From positions 72,493 through 106,022 of the forward strand of contig JACPIM010000004.1 in the NCBI GenBank assembly GCA_016188045.1: DNA of 33,530 bases. The letters run 5' to 3'. The position numbers and the translations under genes are program-made. Every line of letters begins with the position of its first letter. Within the stretch, counting starts at the first letter, position 1. Shown one piece after another: positions 23,085 through 30,599 of the stretch. The notes below the pieces were generated by a model. The model ran no database searches, was not told the DNA's origin, and worked only from the letters and a program-made list of their open reading frames with translations. This DNA is from Candidatus Woesearchaeota archaeon. Lineage in GTDB: Archaea; Nanobdellota; Nanobdellia; SCGC-AAA011-G17; JACPIM01.

Positions 23085-24290
23085 TTAATTTTTCTGTTCT
23101 ATTAAAATTTCAGTATAATTTCCATCAAAATATTTTTTTACAACCCATTTTACATCAGAAATAGTAACTTTCTTTATCTTATCAAAATAATTTTCAGCCT
23201 CTTTAGCATCTTTAATCAATTCCCAAAACCCAAGAAAATCCGCCCTCTCTTTATTATCTTCGTGTTTTATTTTAACATTTCCTTCAATATACTCCTTAGC
23301 TTCTTTTAATTCTCCCTCATTTAAGCCAGGCAGTCTAAATTGTTCTAATAGAATTTTTCTAGCTTCAGTTAAATTCTTCTTGTCAGTACTTAAAAAACAA
23401 GCAAAATAACCCGTAGTATTCATACCTTCATTTACAGCACCAACATTATAAGCTAACCCCCTCTTATTTCTGATCTCATCAAATAATCTAGAACTAAAAC
23501 CCCTGCTTAATAAACTTTGAACAACATCCAGTACATAACTATCCTTATTGCTCCTAGGAACAGTTTTATAGCCTACAACCAGATAAGAATGATCAATATT
23601 TTTCTTTATTTTATAATTCTTAAATTTAAAATCCTTAGGTTCAGTTACCTTCTTAAATAAGTTTTTGCCACCAGGTTCAATATTATTAAAATATTTCTCA
23701 ACTCTATTAAATACATTTTCAGATTTTCCACTAATAACTAAAACCATATTTTTAGGAACATAATACTTTTTAAAATAGCTAATCATATCTTCTCTTTTCA
23801 TTTTTTTTATAGAATCCCTAGTGCCAATAACAGAATATTTGGTAGGATGTTTTTTAAATAATTTATTTAAGAAAAAGTCAAATTGAAACATCTTAGGGTC
23901 ATCTTGAATCATACTTATTTCTTCCAAAATAATTTTTCTTTCTTTCTCAAAGTTTTTTTCATCAAAAACAGAATTCTTAATTATATCAGACAGTATTTCC
24001 AAGGTTTTTTCTAGATATTTATTTAAAATATGAATATAAAAAAAAGTTCTTTCATTTGTGGTTGCTGCATTCATTTCTCCACCCACGCTTTCAATTTCTC
24101 TGGCAATTTCCTTGTTTGTTCTTTTTTTAGTCCCCTCAAATAACATGTGCTCCAAAAAATGGCTTAATCCTCTTGTTTTATCATTTTCATTATTACTTCC
24201 AACCCTAACTAAAATCTCTACAGCTACAGAATCAGTATCTCTTTCATCATAAATAACAGTTAGTCCATTTTTTAATACTCTTTTTTGCAT
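23085..24290 (-). CDS. M16-family zinc metallopeptidase
   Basis: The 401-residue protein has the inverted zinc motif HFLEH (His 44, Glu 47, His 48) in TRGLSHFLEHMLFEGTKKRT, and the third ligand Glu at about 124 in KIILEEISMIQDDP, 76 residues later as the family requires. FYVPKNMVLVISG-like residues mark the end of the first M16 half, and the second half has RGFSSRLFDEIRNKRGLAYNVGA, the usual C-terminal landmark. M16B peptidases act as dimers and degrade peptides or process proteins. The size fits a one-chain M16B subunit. No inactive partner gene is visible next to it. It is divergent from an M24 peptidase gene with 40 bp between the starts. No signal peptide is seen, so it acts in the cytoplasm. 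Confidence 0.94.
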   Translation of the reverse strand: MQKRVLKNGLTVIYDERDTDSVAVEILVRVGSNNENDKTRGLSHFLEHMLFEGTKKRTNKEIAREIESVGGEMNAATTNERTFFYIHILNKYLEKTLEILSDIIKNSVFDEKNFEKERKIILEEISMIQDDPKMFQFDFFLNKLFKKHPTKYSVIGTRDSIKKMKREDMISYFKKYYVPKNMVLVISGKSENVFNRVEKYFNNIEPGGKNLFKKVTEPKDFKFKNYKIKKNIDHSYLVVGYKTVPRSNKDSYVLDVVQSLLSRGFSSRLFDEIRNKRGLAYNVGAVNEGMNTTGYFACFLSTDKKNLTEARKILLEQFRLPGLNEGELKEAKEYIEGNVKIKHEDNKERADFLGFWELIKDAKEAENYFDKIKKVTISDVKWVVKKYFDGNYTEILIEQKN

Positions 24291-24330
24291 AAAGAAAAAC
24301 TATATAAATTTCAATTTATAAATCTTTATA
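24291..24330. promoter_or_regulatory. Interlocked divergent promoters, M16 / M24 peptidases
   Basis: Forty bp separate the start codons. ACTATATAAATTTC (centre about 24304) is 27 bp before the M24 ATG. On the other strand GATTTATAAATTG (centre about 24318) is 28 bp before the M16 ATG. Each TATA element is nearer to the opposite gene, the same arrangement as at 3452-3491. Confidence 0.6.
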
Positions 24331-24978
24331 ATGCTTAAATATACTAAAAAAGCTTGTCAAATAACAGACAAAATGTTTTCTAGTTTAATTGAAAATTTTA
24401 ATTTCAGAACAGAGAAAGATATAGAGAAATTCTTAAAACACCAAAGTAAAAAATACAAAGTAAAACCATCTTTTTCACCATTTATTGTTGTTTCTGGGAA
24501 AAGATCAAATCAGATTCATGGAAAGCCAACAAAAAACAAGCTAAATGGATTTACTGTTATTGATTTTGGTGTTTCTTATAATGGATTTAAATCTGATATG
24601 ACAAGAACAATTTACATAGGCAAGCCCAGTAAAAAAGAATTGCAAGACTATAATAAATTGCTAAAAATTCAAAAAAAATTAATTTCTTTAATAAAGCCAG
24701 AAAATTATTATTGTGACTTAGACATAAAAGCAAGATTGTTATTGGGAAAAGATAAGATTTATTTTAATCATTCTCTGGGTCATGGAGTAGGTAAAAAAAT
24801 TCACGAGCCACCTTGGTTGAGATCATCTTCTTCAGATAAAATAAAATCAAATGACATTATAACAATAGAGCCAGGAATTTATAAGAAAAATTATGGTATT
24901 AGGATAGAAGATACTATTTTGGTTAAAAATAAACCTGTTGTATTAACAAAATCAAATAAAAAATTGATTTGTTTTTAA
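24331..24978 (+). CDS. Compact M24-family metallopeptidase (Xaa-Pro dipeptidase-like)
   Basis: A pita-bread peptidase domain without N-terminal extension. The five metal ligands can be placed: Asp in VIDFGVSYNG, Asp in KSDMTRT, His in HSLGHGVGKKIHEPP, Glu in TIEPGIY and Glu in GIRIEDTIL. The blocks NQIHGKPT, SDMTRT and GHGVGKKIHEPP are closer to Xaa-Pro dipeptidases than to methionine aminopeptidases. At 215 residues it is much shorter than full-length Xaa-Pro dipeptidases (about 350) because the N-terminal creatinase domain is absent, and loops in the catalytic domain are short too. A methionine aminopeptidase role cannot be excluded. It overlaps the end of the convergent PKD gene by 4 bp. 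Confidence 0.88.
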   Translation: MLKYTKKACQITDKMFSSLIENFNFRTEKDIEKFLKHQSKKYKVKPSFSPFIVVSGKRSNQIHGKPTKNKLNGFTVIDFGVSYNGFKSDMTRTIYIGKPSKKELQDYNKLLKIQKKLISLIKPENYYCDLDIKARLLLGKDKIYFNHSLGHGVGKKIHEPPWLRSSSSDKIKSNDIITIEPGIYKKNYGIRIEDTILVKNKPVVLTKSNKKLICF

Positions 24979-26231
24979 GCTTTTAAACTAAATATTTTAC
25001 TTAACCATTCACTTATCTTTATCCAAAAACCAGGCTCTGTGCATTGGCTATCTAAACAAGAATTGCTACTACACTCAAAGTTATTATTGCAATATTCTCC
25101 GCCATTTAGTTGTTCTTCCCAGGCGTTATTTATGTTACAGTACCTTCCTTTTTCTCTATATCCTAATTGAGGACATTCTTTTTGTTCCTTACAATCCTCG
25201 GGGCAATTCATTTCATTTTCACCAAATTGAGTCTCACATTCTCCATTAACAACACAGAATGATTCAGATGGCTCAGTTTGTGGTTCATATGTGACCATAC
25301 GTATATCTCCATTTATGCTATTTAATCTTATAATGATCTTATCATTTCTACTGTACAAATCTTGATACCTATTCTTTAGGGGCGTTAAATCAAAGTTGAA
25401 GGTCTGTGTAATATAAGCTTCACATGAATCGCCATTACTATTATGGTATAAAAACAGATTAGATTGAGGAGGAACAGATTTCATAAAACCACCATCCCAT
25501 GTCAATGTAAATTTATGTCCCTTACATCCACCACCATAAGAAGCTATAACACTCAAAATATCTCCATTAATAGATACTTCCTTAAGATCGAAAACGTCAT
25601 TCCCAAACTTTTCATCTGTAATTAATAGTTTTGAAATCTCATCATTAACTATAGGAGGACACTCAAAGATCATACATCCATCCTGGTCATATTCACCAGT
25701 AGGCTTACCATTCATACAAGCACTACAGGCAATTGGCTGGTTTTCAAATTTTATCCCGAATACTGCAACGTACTGTACTGGAATTGTTTTGATAGTTTGA
25801 ATATCAATTAGTTTTAATCTTCCATTATTAAAAATCTCTACTTCATCTCCAATCCTTAATGTTTTAATTTCATATAGAACAACTTTAGAGGCGGAATCAA
25901 TAATTTCAACTTCAACACTATATTCATTTTTACCAAGTTTATTAGCATAATCGACAGCCATAATCAAAATATCTTTTAATCTTACTTTAATTCCTTCTTC
26001 CCTAAAAACCTTAGTTTCCCCTTCTTCTAATGAAAACTCTTGCCCGTTATCAGAACCACTTCCAACATTAACACTTATTGAACTTTGAGCACTAGCTCCT
26101 TTATCGTCAGTAACTGTAAAAACAACTTTATAATTTCCAGATTGAGAATATTTATGTGTAAAAGTAGCCTCCTGACTTATTTCTCTATTACTATTTGGGC
26201 TCCCAGCAAGGTTGATGGCATATCTCCCCAA
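24975..26231 (-). CDS. PKD-domain surface protein, C-terminal piece of a frameshifted gene
   Basis: This frame begins inside a PKD domain: EATFTHKYSQSGNYKVVFTVTDDKG is the usual PKD ending (about residues 21-45). The first half of that domain is read in another frame upstream (about 26235-26400, ending YSVDWGDMPSTLLGAQ). After it come a beta-rich domain starting FSLEEGETKVFREEGIKVRL, a Cys pair block CSACMNGKPTGEYDQDG, and a Cys-rich end with NCPEDCKE and CNNNFECSSNSC. The C-terminus closes with an amphipathic helix WIKISEWLSKIF. The TTG at the start of this open frame is not a real start. I read this as the lower part of a secreted protein that starts at 27105. See the finding on the two single-base shifts. 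Confidence 0.6.
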   Translation of the reverse strand: MGRYAINLAGSPNSNREISQEATFTHKYSQSGNYKVVFTVTDDKGASAQSSISVNVGSGSDNGQEFSLEEGETKVFREEGIKVRLKDILIMAVDYANKLGKNEYSVEVEIIDSASKVVLYEIKTLRIGDEVEIFNNGRLKLIDIQTIKTIPVQYVAVFGIKFENQPIACSACMNGKPTGEYDQDGCMIFECPPIVNDEISKLLITDEKFGNDVFDLKEVSINGDILSVIASYGGGCKGHKFTLTWDGGFMKSVPPQSNLFLYHNSNGDSCEAYITQTFNFDLTPLKNRYQDLYSRNDKIIIRLNSINGDIRMVTYEPQTEPSESFCVVNGECETQFGENEMNCPEDCKEQKECPQLGYREKGRYCNINNAWEEQLNGGEYCNNNFECSSNSCLDSQCTEPGFWIKISEWLSKIFSLKA

Positions 26232-26304
26232 TCAACACTATACTTTAAATATTTTCCATCGGGATCATAAGCTTCTATACTCCATTTTCCAATTTCATTA
26301 ACTT

Positions 26305-27105
26305 TCAAATCCGTAGGACCACCAACAGAAGTAATAACTGACGGTTTATTATTACTATTATCGCCACCAAAAGCGATTTTAAACTCAGCTTTATCTTTTT
26401 CTCTACATTATTTAAACCTAAAATTATCCCCAAAATATCAACTTTTTTACCTTCATAAAGAGTATATTCTTTTTCGAAATCCGGGCTACAAACAGATGTT
26501 GACGTAGGTCCACAAACCATAGGAGTTGTAACCTTAACATTCACTGAATCAGCCACTAAACATAAAGCATTAGGAGGACAAACATCAGTATTAATTAATT
26601 CAATCTTCATATCTTGATAATTTGTAATTTTTGCAGTTTCTCCTTTACTTAATGAAAACTCAGAAGGTATTTTGATTAATTGTTCATTTTCTTCACCATT
26701 TAATTCTTTTATATCCTCATCTGCTTGAGATAATAATTTAGTTCTACTACATATATTTGCACTTAACATATTACCACTATCAGAATATTTATATGCATAT
26801 ACTAAATATTCTTCTCCTTTTTGAAAACCATAACCACAAGCAGCGCTATCTCTTGCTGTTCTTACTTTTACTGTATCATAAAGCTTAAAGGATGACTTCC
26901 AGGAAGTATATAGCTCAAAAACAACATCTCTACTTTTAACTTCATTATAACCACCGGTATCTTCAATACTCAAAACCTTGCCAGAGAAAACAGCATCAGA
27001 CCTATCTAACTCCTCTAAAGGTGTTCCAGGCGCAATACAACTACAAGCCAAAACAAAAGGAACAATCAACAAACTTAGTAAAACCAAGATAATTAATTTT
27101 TTCAT
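26305..27105 (-). CDS. Secreted TIMP/NTR-like protein, N-terminal piece of a frameshifted gene
   Basis: A signal peptide (KKLIILVLLSLLIVPFVLA) precedes CSCIAPGTP, the mature N-terminus of a TIMP/netrin-like domain; VLA-C is also lipobox-like. DAVFSGKVLSIE, VRTARDSAACGYGFQKGEEYLVYAY and ICSRTKLLSQADEDI complete this domain (about residues 20-140). A second domain, with KGETAKITNYQDMKIELIN and CPPNALCLVADSVNV, follows. The last 25 residues (from KLSLKSLLVAII) are out-of-frame translation: one missing A in a run near 26400 shifts the frame away from a PKD domain that continues in the next frame. I chose the ATG at 27105 because an RBS (TTGGAG) lies 8-9 bases upstream and the signal peptide begins there. 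The product is probably surface exposed if the frame is restored. Confidence 0.7.
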   Translation of the reverse strand: MKKLIILVLLSLLIVPFVLACSCIAPGTPLEELDRSDAVFSGKVLSIEDTGGYNEVKSRDVVFELYTSWKSSFKLYDTVKVRTARDSAACGYGFQKGEEYLVYAYKYSDSGNMLSANICSRTKLLSQADEDIKELNGEENEQLIKIPSEFSLSKGETAKITNYQDMKIELINTDVCPPNALCLVADSVNVKVTTPMVCGPTSTSVCSPDFEKEYTLYEGKKVDILGIILGLNNVEKKIKLSLKSLLVAIIVIINRQLLLLLVVLRI

Positions 27106-27188
27106 ATTTTTATCTCCAAAAATAAGAAACTCCATTTCTTATCAACAGCATTTAGAAAAAAATATGATTAAAAACTATATAAATCTAC

Positions 27189-27218
27189 TTATAACTTCAA
27201 ACCACTTTAAAGTTATAA
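27189..27218. promoter_or_regulatory. Inverted repeat between VapC end and the TIMP-like gene
   Basis: TTATAACTT (27189-27197) and AAGTTATAA (27210-27218) are perfect 9-bp inverted arms. On the minus strand the site lies just after the VapC stop and upstream of the TIMP-like gene's TATA element (about 27177). It could be an operator for that gene or a termination hairpin; there is no U-run directly after it. Confidence 0.35.
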
Positions 27219-27231
27219 AAATATTTTTAAA

Positions 27232-27624
27232 TCAATAGGAAATAACTTCTAGTCCTTTAATATTTTCAAAATGTTTCTTATTTCTTGTAATTATCTTATT
27301 AATGCCATTAGATAAATAAATTCCAGCTATAGCACAATCAAATAACTCTATAATTTTCCCCTTTTTCTTTAGATACCAGAATATTTCAGAAGATTTTTTA
27401 CATCCTTGTTTATCTAAATCAAAAATTATTAATGAATCAAAAAGCCCATCACAAAAATCTTCTTCTATTTTATGAGAAGGGTTAGAAAAATCCAAACCAA
27501 ACATTATCTCCAAATAACTAATTCTATTAATAACCAAGGGTTCATCAATGGTTTCTAATACTTTTTTCAAACTTTCATTTTTTCTAAAAAAATCAATAAT
27601 AGTAGAACTATCCATTCCTATCAT
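27232..27624 (-). CDS. vapC: PIN-domain toxin (VapC family)
   Basis: VapC toxins are RNases that cut tRNA or rRNA. The 130-residue PIN domain starts with MDSSTIIDFF, which holds the first acidic residue (Asp 5). Glu at about 39 in ISYLEIMFGL and Asp at about 96 in ELFDCAIAGIYLSNG are the other metal ligands. ITRNKKHFENI is the usual final strand. The start ATG overlaps the stop of the antitoxin gene (ATGA), so translation is coupled. The pair lies between secreted-protein genes and an M29 peptidase relic. VapBC pairs are common stabilising modules; no flanking mobile element is visible. Confidence 0.92.
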   Translation of the reverse strand: MIGMDSSTIIDFFRKNESLKKVLETIDEPLVINRISYLEIMFGLDFSNPSHKIEEDFCDGLFDSLIIFDLDKQGCKKSSEIFWYLKKKGKIIELFDCAIAGIYLSNGINKIITRNKKHFENIKGLEVISY

Positions 27625-27890
27625 TTTCTTGATGTTTCCATTTCTTTAGTAGTTTTTTCCATTCTTCTATTAAAAGAATCTCTAAATTCTTTCATTGCTT
27701 TTTCTTTAGCAACCCAATCTATGTCTGCTTTATTTAAAACACCAAAAAAGCTCATTAAATGTTCTTTATTTCCCTTAGCTTCTTTAAATTCCAAAATGAC
27801 ATCTGAAAAACTTTTATTTTTAGCTTTTAAACTATTTAAAAAGTTATATGCTTCTTCTTTTATTGAGATATTAATGTTTCCCATACTCAT
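27621..27890 (-). CDS. vapB: VapB-like antitoxin (DUF217 type)
   Basis: The 89-residue protein starts with NINISIKEEAYNFLNSLKAKNKSFSDVILEF, the ribbon-helix-helix-like DNA-binding part of DUF217/VapB antitoxins (beta strand, helix, SFSDVI helix). A flexible charged tail (about 40-89) would wrap the toxin. It is encoded directly before the PIN toxin and overlaps it by 4 bp. The family normally represses its own operon with the toxin as co-repressor. Start choice between Met 1 and Met 3 is uncertain. A TATA-like element lies at about 27905-27915. Confidence 0.88.
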   Translation of the reverse strand: MSMGNINISIKEEAYNFLNSLKAKNKSFSDVILEFKEAKGNKEHLMSFFGVLNKADIDWVAKEKAMKEFRDSFNRRMEKTTKEMETSRK

Positions 27891-27943
27891 ACATATACTA
27901 TGTACTCATATATAAATCTTTCGTTTAGATTTTAGAATACTAA

Positions 27944-28021
27944 CTAAATCAACCACTTAGCATTTCTCTGCACAACTTTTTTATCAGCAATTATCTTCCC
28001 GTTTTTTCTTAAATCTTTCTT
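27944..28021 (-). pseudogene. Relic of a second M29 aminopeptidase (C-terminal end)
   Basis: Read on the minus strand this stretch encodes KDLRKNGKIIADKKVVQRN followed by AKWLI and a stop. This is the usual C-terminus of M29 aminopeptidases (DLRKxGxIxxDGxxxxxNGxW). It parallels the end of the intact M29 protein next door (KDMSKGIIYADNRKVFVNGWKI). The frame is closed by a stop just upstream at 28022, and nothing else of the protein is visible in the 30 bp before the intact gene. Confidence 0.55.
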
Positions 28022-28051
28022 TTAAACAATATATTAAACCATACAGTACAT

Positions 28052-29119
28052 CTAGATTTTCCATCCATTAACAAAAACTTTTCTATTGTCAGCATAAATT
28101 ATTCCCTTGCTCATATCTTTTACAATATCCCAATGCAAAGCAGATTTATTAGTTCCTTTACATTCGGTATAGGCCATACCAAAGGCGAGGTGAATAGATT
28201 TATACTTTTTCTCATCAAATAATAAATCCTTAGTAAATCTAGTAACTTTAGGATTAAACCCAATTCCTAATTCTCCCAAATATCTGCTTCCTTTATCAGT
28301 ATCAAGCATGACATTCAAAAATTTCTCATTCTTCCTCGCAGTAGCTTTCACAACTTTTCCTTTCTTAAATTCAACAACAATGTCTTCAACTTCCCTTCCT
28401 GCCCTTATAGCAGGATAAGTAAAATGAATTCTCCCTTCAGTTTCATATTCTAAAGGAGCATTAAATATCTCTCCACCAGGAAAATTCTCTTCTCCAGCAT
28501 CAACAATAAAAGGTCTGTTCTTAACTCCAATCTCAAGATCAGTATCTTCTCCAACAATTCTTATTTTCTCAGCCTTATCTAAAACTTTCTTAACTCTATC
28601 CATGTGCACTTTCAATTTTTTCCAATCTTGCAACATAGCGCCAAAAACAAAATCCTCATATTCATCTAAACTCATATCAGCTTCCTGAGCAAAAGCTTCA
28701 GTCGGAAATAGAGTGCTGCATCTTCTAATCTTCTTTCTTGTATTTACAATATAGTGTGTTATAGGATCAGTAACTCTTTGTCTTAAGGCAATTTTTTTAG
28801 GATCAGTATTTGTTAATTCCCTAGTATTTTTAGTTGAATGTATCCCGATATATCCTTGCGCTTTCTTGATTTCATAAAAAGCAATTTCAGGAAATTTTTT
28901 TAATTGTTCATTAGACGCATTTTTATAATAAATATAACTTTGCCCAGGAAAACCAAGATTTACTTTTGGGAAAGCCCCTCTTTTTATTATTAATCTATAA
29001 ATTTCTTTTATCAATGGAATAGCCTCAATTCCTCCTTCGACAATTATATACTCGTTTTTTTTAACACCTATGGAATAATCAACTAAAGTTTTAGCAACAT
29101 CTTGAATTCTTTGATCCAT
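28052..29119 (-). CDS. M29-family aminopeptidase
   Basis: M29 enzymes (AmpS/AmpT group) are cytoplasmic metallo-aminopeptidases with broad specificity. The 355 residues carry the family's metal site: Glu residues in VDAGEENFPGGEIFNAP, the Glu of YLGELGIGFNP, and the His cluster region FGMAYTECKGTNKSALHWDIVKDM. DQRIQDVAKTLVDYSIGVKKNE is the usual N-terminal start. The length is somewhat shorter than in bacterial members (about 410). The start is preceded by an RBS-like AGGGGTGAT and a TATA element at about 29168. A C-terminal relic of a second copy lies just downstream. With the M16 and M24 enzymes it gives this region three peptidases in 6 kb. Confidence 0.94.
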   Translation of the reverse strand: MDQRIQDVAKTLVDYSIGVKKNEYIIVEGGIEAIPLIKEIYRLIIKRGAFPKVNLGFPGQSYIYYKNASNEQLKKFPEIAFYEIKKAQGYIGIHSTKNTRELTNTDPKKIALRQRVTDPITHYIVNTRKKIRRCSTLFPTEAFAQEADMSLDEYEDFVFGAMLQDWKKLKVHMDRVKKVLDKAEKIRIVGEDTDLEIGVKNRPFIVDAGEENFPGGEIFNAPLEYETEGRIHFTYPAIRAGREVEDIVVEFKKGKVVKATARKNEKFLNVMLDTDKGSRYLGELGIGFNPKVTRFTKDLLFDEKKYKSIHLAFGMAYTECKGTNKSALHWDIVKDMSKGIIYADNRKVFVNGWKI

Positions 29120-29194
29120 TAAATCACCCCTAATACTTATAAGTAAGTAATAATAAAATTATTATTTATAAAGTTTTGTTTTAAATATCTTGTA

Positions 29195-29215
29195 TGGTTA
29201 CCTATTGGGTAACCA
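29195..29215. promoter_or_regulatory. 21-bp palindrome between M29 and AbiE-like genes
   Basis: TGGTTACC-TATTG-GGTAACCA is a perfect 8-bp inverted repeat with a 5-bp spacer. It sits about 40 bp upstream of the TATA element of the AbiE-like operon (CCTTTAAATATTA, about 29252-29264) and upstream of the M29 TATA. It is the strongest operator candidate here, possibly for the AbiEi-like protein. Type IV AbiEi antitoxins are known to repress their own operon through inverted repeats. Confidence 0.55.
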
Positions 29216-29283
29216 ACTTTTAAGTCTTTAAGCTGATTCAATAAACCGAAACCTTTAAATATTACTATCACTATAATGATACT

Positions 29284-29925
29284 ATGAAAATTGAATTATT
29301 AAACCCATACGTAATAAAGATATTAATTTCAGCTAGAAAGATAGACAGCGTTAGCTCTATCTCTAAGAGGATAAATTTATCATATGGCTGGACTCATAGA
29401 TGGATAAAAGAATTAGTTACAGAAGGTATTTTTAAAGAGAAATGGAGAGGTATAGTTTTAGAGGAGAATAATAAAACCTATAAAAAAATTTTAAAGTTTA
29501 TTAAAGAAAATTTCTTAAATGAGATTAGCTTTCATTATTCTATCTTGGGTTTATTTGGTATTAAGTATTGTTATACAAAAACAGATGCAGTTTATGTTTA
29601 CGTAGAAGGAAGATATAATATAGCAAGATACAAAGAGTATTATCCTATTTTCATTAAGATTAAAGAAGCAGATTATGATATCTTTTTGTATTACTGTAAA
29701 AAATTAAATTTAAAGATAAAATCTAAAAAAGGAGTTTTTTATGTCCCAGAAGTTTTAAATGATTTTAAGATGATTAAAATAAAAAACATACCAATTGAAC
29801 CATTAGATGAAACTATAGAGTTTATGAAGAAAAATATCTATAACTTTGAACCAGCATTAGAAATGATACGAGAAACCTACAACAAAAGATTAAAGACCAA
29901 ATATAGCGAGGTTAATTTTTTATAA
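29284..29925 (+). CDS. AbiEi-like antitoxin with winged helix
   Basis: The 213-residue protein begins with a winged-helix domain: VIKILISARKIDSVSSISKRINLSYGWTHRWIKELVTEGIF. The C-terminal part is alpha/beta, with repeated strands such as AVYVYVEGRYNIARYKEYYP and a helical end TIEFMKKNIYNF. Its gene is followed after 2 bp by a nucleotidyltransferase gene. This two-gene order and the domain pattern resemble AbiEi-AbiEii type IV toxin-antitoxin systems, in which the first protein represses the operon and counters the transferase. The assignment rests on layout and fold, not on a clear sequence signature. Start is leaderless by TATA position. Confidence 0.6.
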   Translation: MKIELLNPYVIKILISARKIDSVSSISKRINLSYGWTHRWIKELVTEGIFKEKWRGIVLEENNKTYKKILKFIKENFLNEISFHYSILGLFGIKYCYTKTDAVYVYVEGRYNIARYKEYYPIFIKIKEADYDIFLYYCKKLNLKIKSKKGVFYVPEVLNDFKMIKIKNIPIEPLDETIEFMKKNIYNFEPALEMIRETYNKRLKTKYSEVNFL

Positions 29926-29927
29926 AC

Positions 29928-30596
29928 ATGGAAGAACTAATAAAACGAGAAAATAAAATTTTTGAAATTTTACAGAAATTCATAGATGAAAATTTAGATT
30001 TCATACTTGTTGGTGGCTATGCTGTATCTGCTTATAAGCATAGATTTTCTGTTGATGCGGATATTGTCATTAATTCAGTAGATTTAAGCAAATTTGAAAT
30101 AATTTTAGAAAAAGAAGGTTTCAAGGAAGTTATATCTAAAGATCTAGAAGATATTTATGGTTCTAAATTCATCAGATATGAAAAAGACAAGGTAAGTGTT
30201 GATATATTGATAGATGCCCTAGTTTCAAGAACCACCAACGCTTCTTTTAGCTTTAGATTATTATACGAGAATTCGGAAAAACATAAAATAACAGGTATTG
30301 AAAAAGAAATCCTTGCTAGAATTCCAATAAAAGAATTATTAATAGTGGTAAAACTACATTCAGGAAGTTTAACTGATTTTAGGGATATTGCGACTTTAGC
30401 CAAAAATACAGATTTAAGTTTAATTCAAAAATATCTTTTCATAGGGGATACAAAAAAAGTTAATGAAAATTTAAAAAATTTAAATAGAACAGTTAATGAT
30501 AAAAATTTTATCGACGCTTTTAAGGGAATTTTTATTGAAAAGAAATTCGACATAGATATGAAGCAAGTCGAAAGAATAAGTAACTTAAAAAAATAA
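29928..30596 (+). CDS. AbiEii-like nucleotidyltransferase toxin
   Basis: The 222-residue protein has a minimal nucleotidyltransferase active site: FILVGGYAVSAYKHRFSVDADIVI, with hGG and DxD (D-A-D) motifs that bind the metal. A third acidic residue lies in KVSVDILID. The C-terminal KELLIVVKLHSGSLTDFRDIATL matches the 'KLxAxxxRDxxDL' helix of AbiEii/DUF1814 enzymes. AbiEii toxins bind or transfer GTP or pyrimidine nucleotides and can block growth; some act on tRNA acceptor ends. The 2-bp spacing to the upstream gene implies a coupled pair. A phage defence or plasmid-stabilising role is possible; no phage genes are seen in the window. Confidence 0.78.
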   Translation: MEELIKRENKIFEILQKFIDENLDFILVGGYAVSAYKHRFSVDADIVINSVDLSKFEIILEKEGFKEVISKDLEDIYGSKFIRYEKDKVSVDILIDALVSRTTNASFSFRLLYENSEKHKITGIEKEILARIPIKELLIVVKLHSGSLTDFRDIATLAKNTDLSLIQKYLFIGDTKKVNENLKNLNRTVNDKNFIDAFKGIFIEKKFDIDMKQVERISNLKK

Positions 30597-30599
30597 ATT

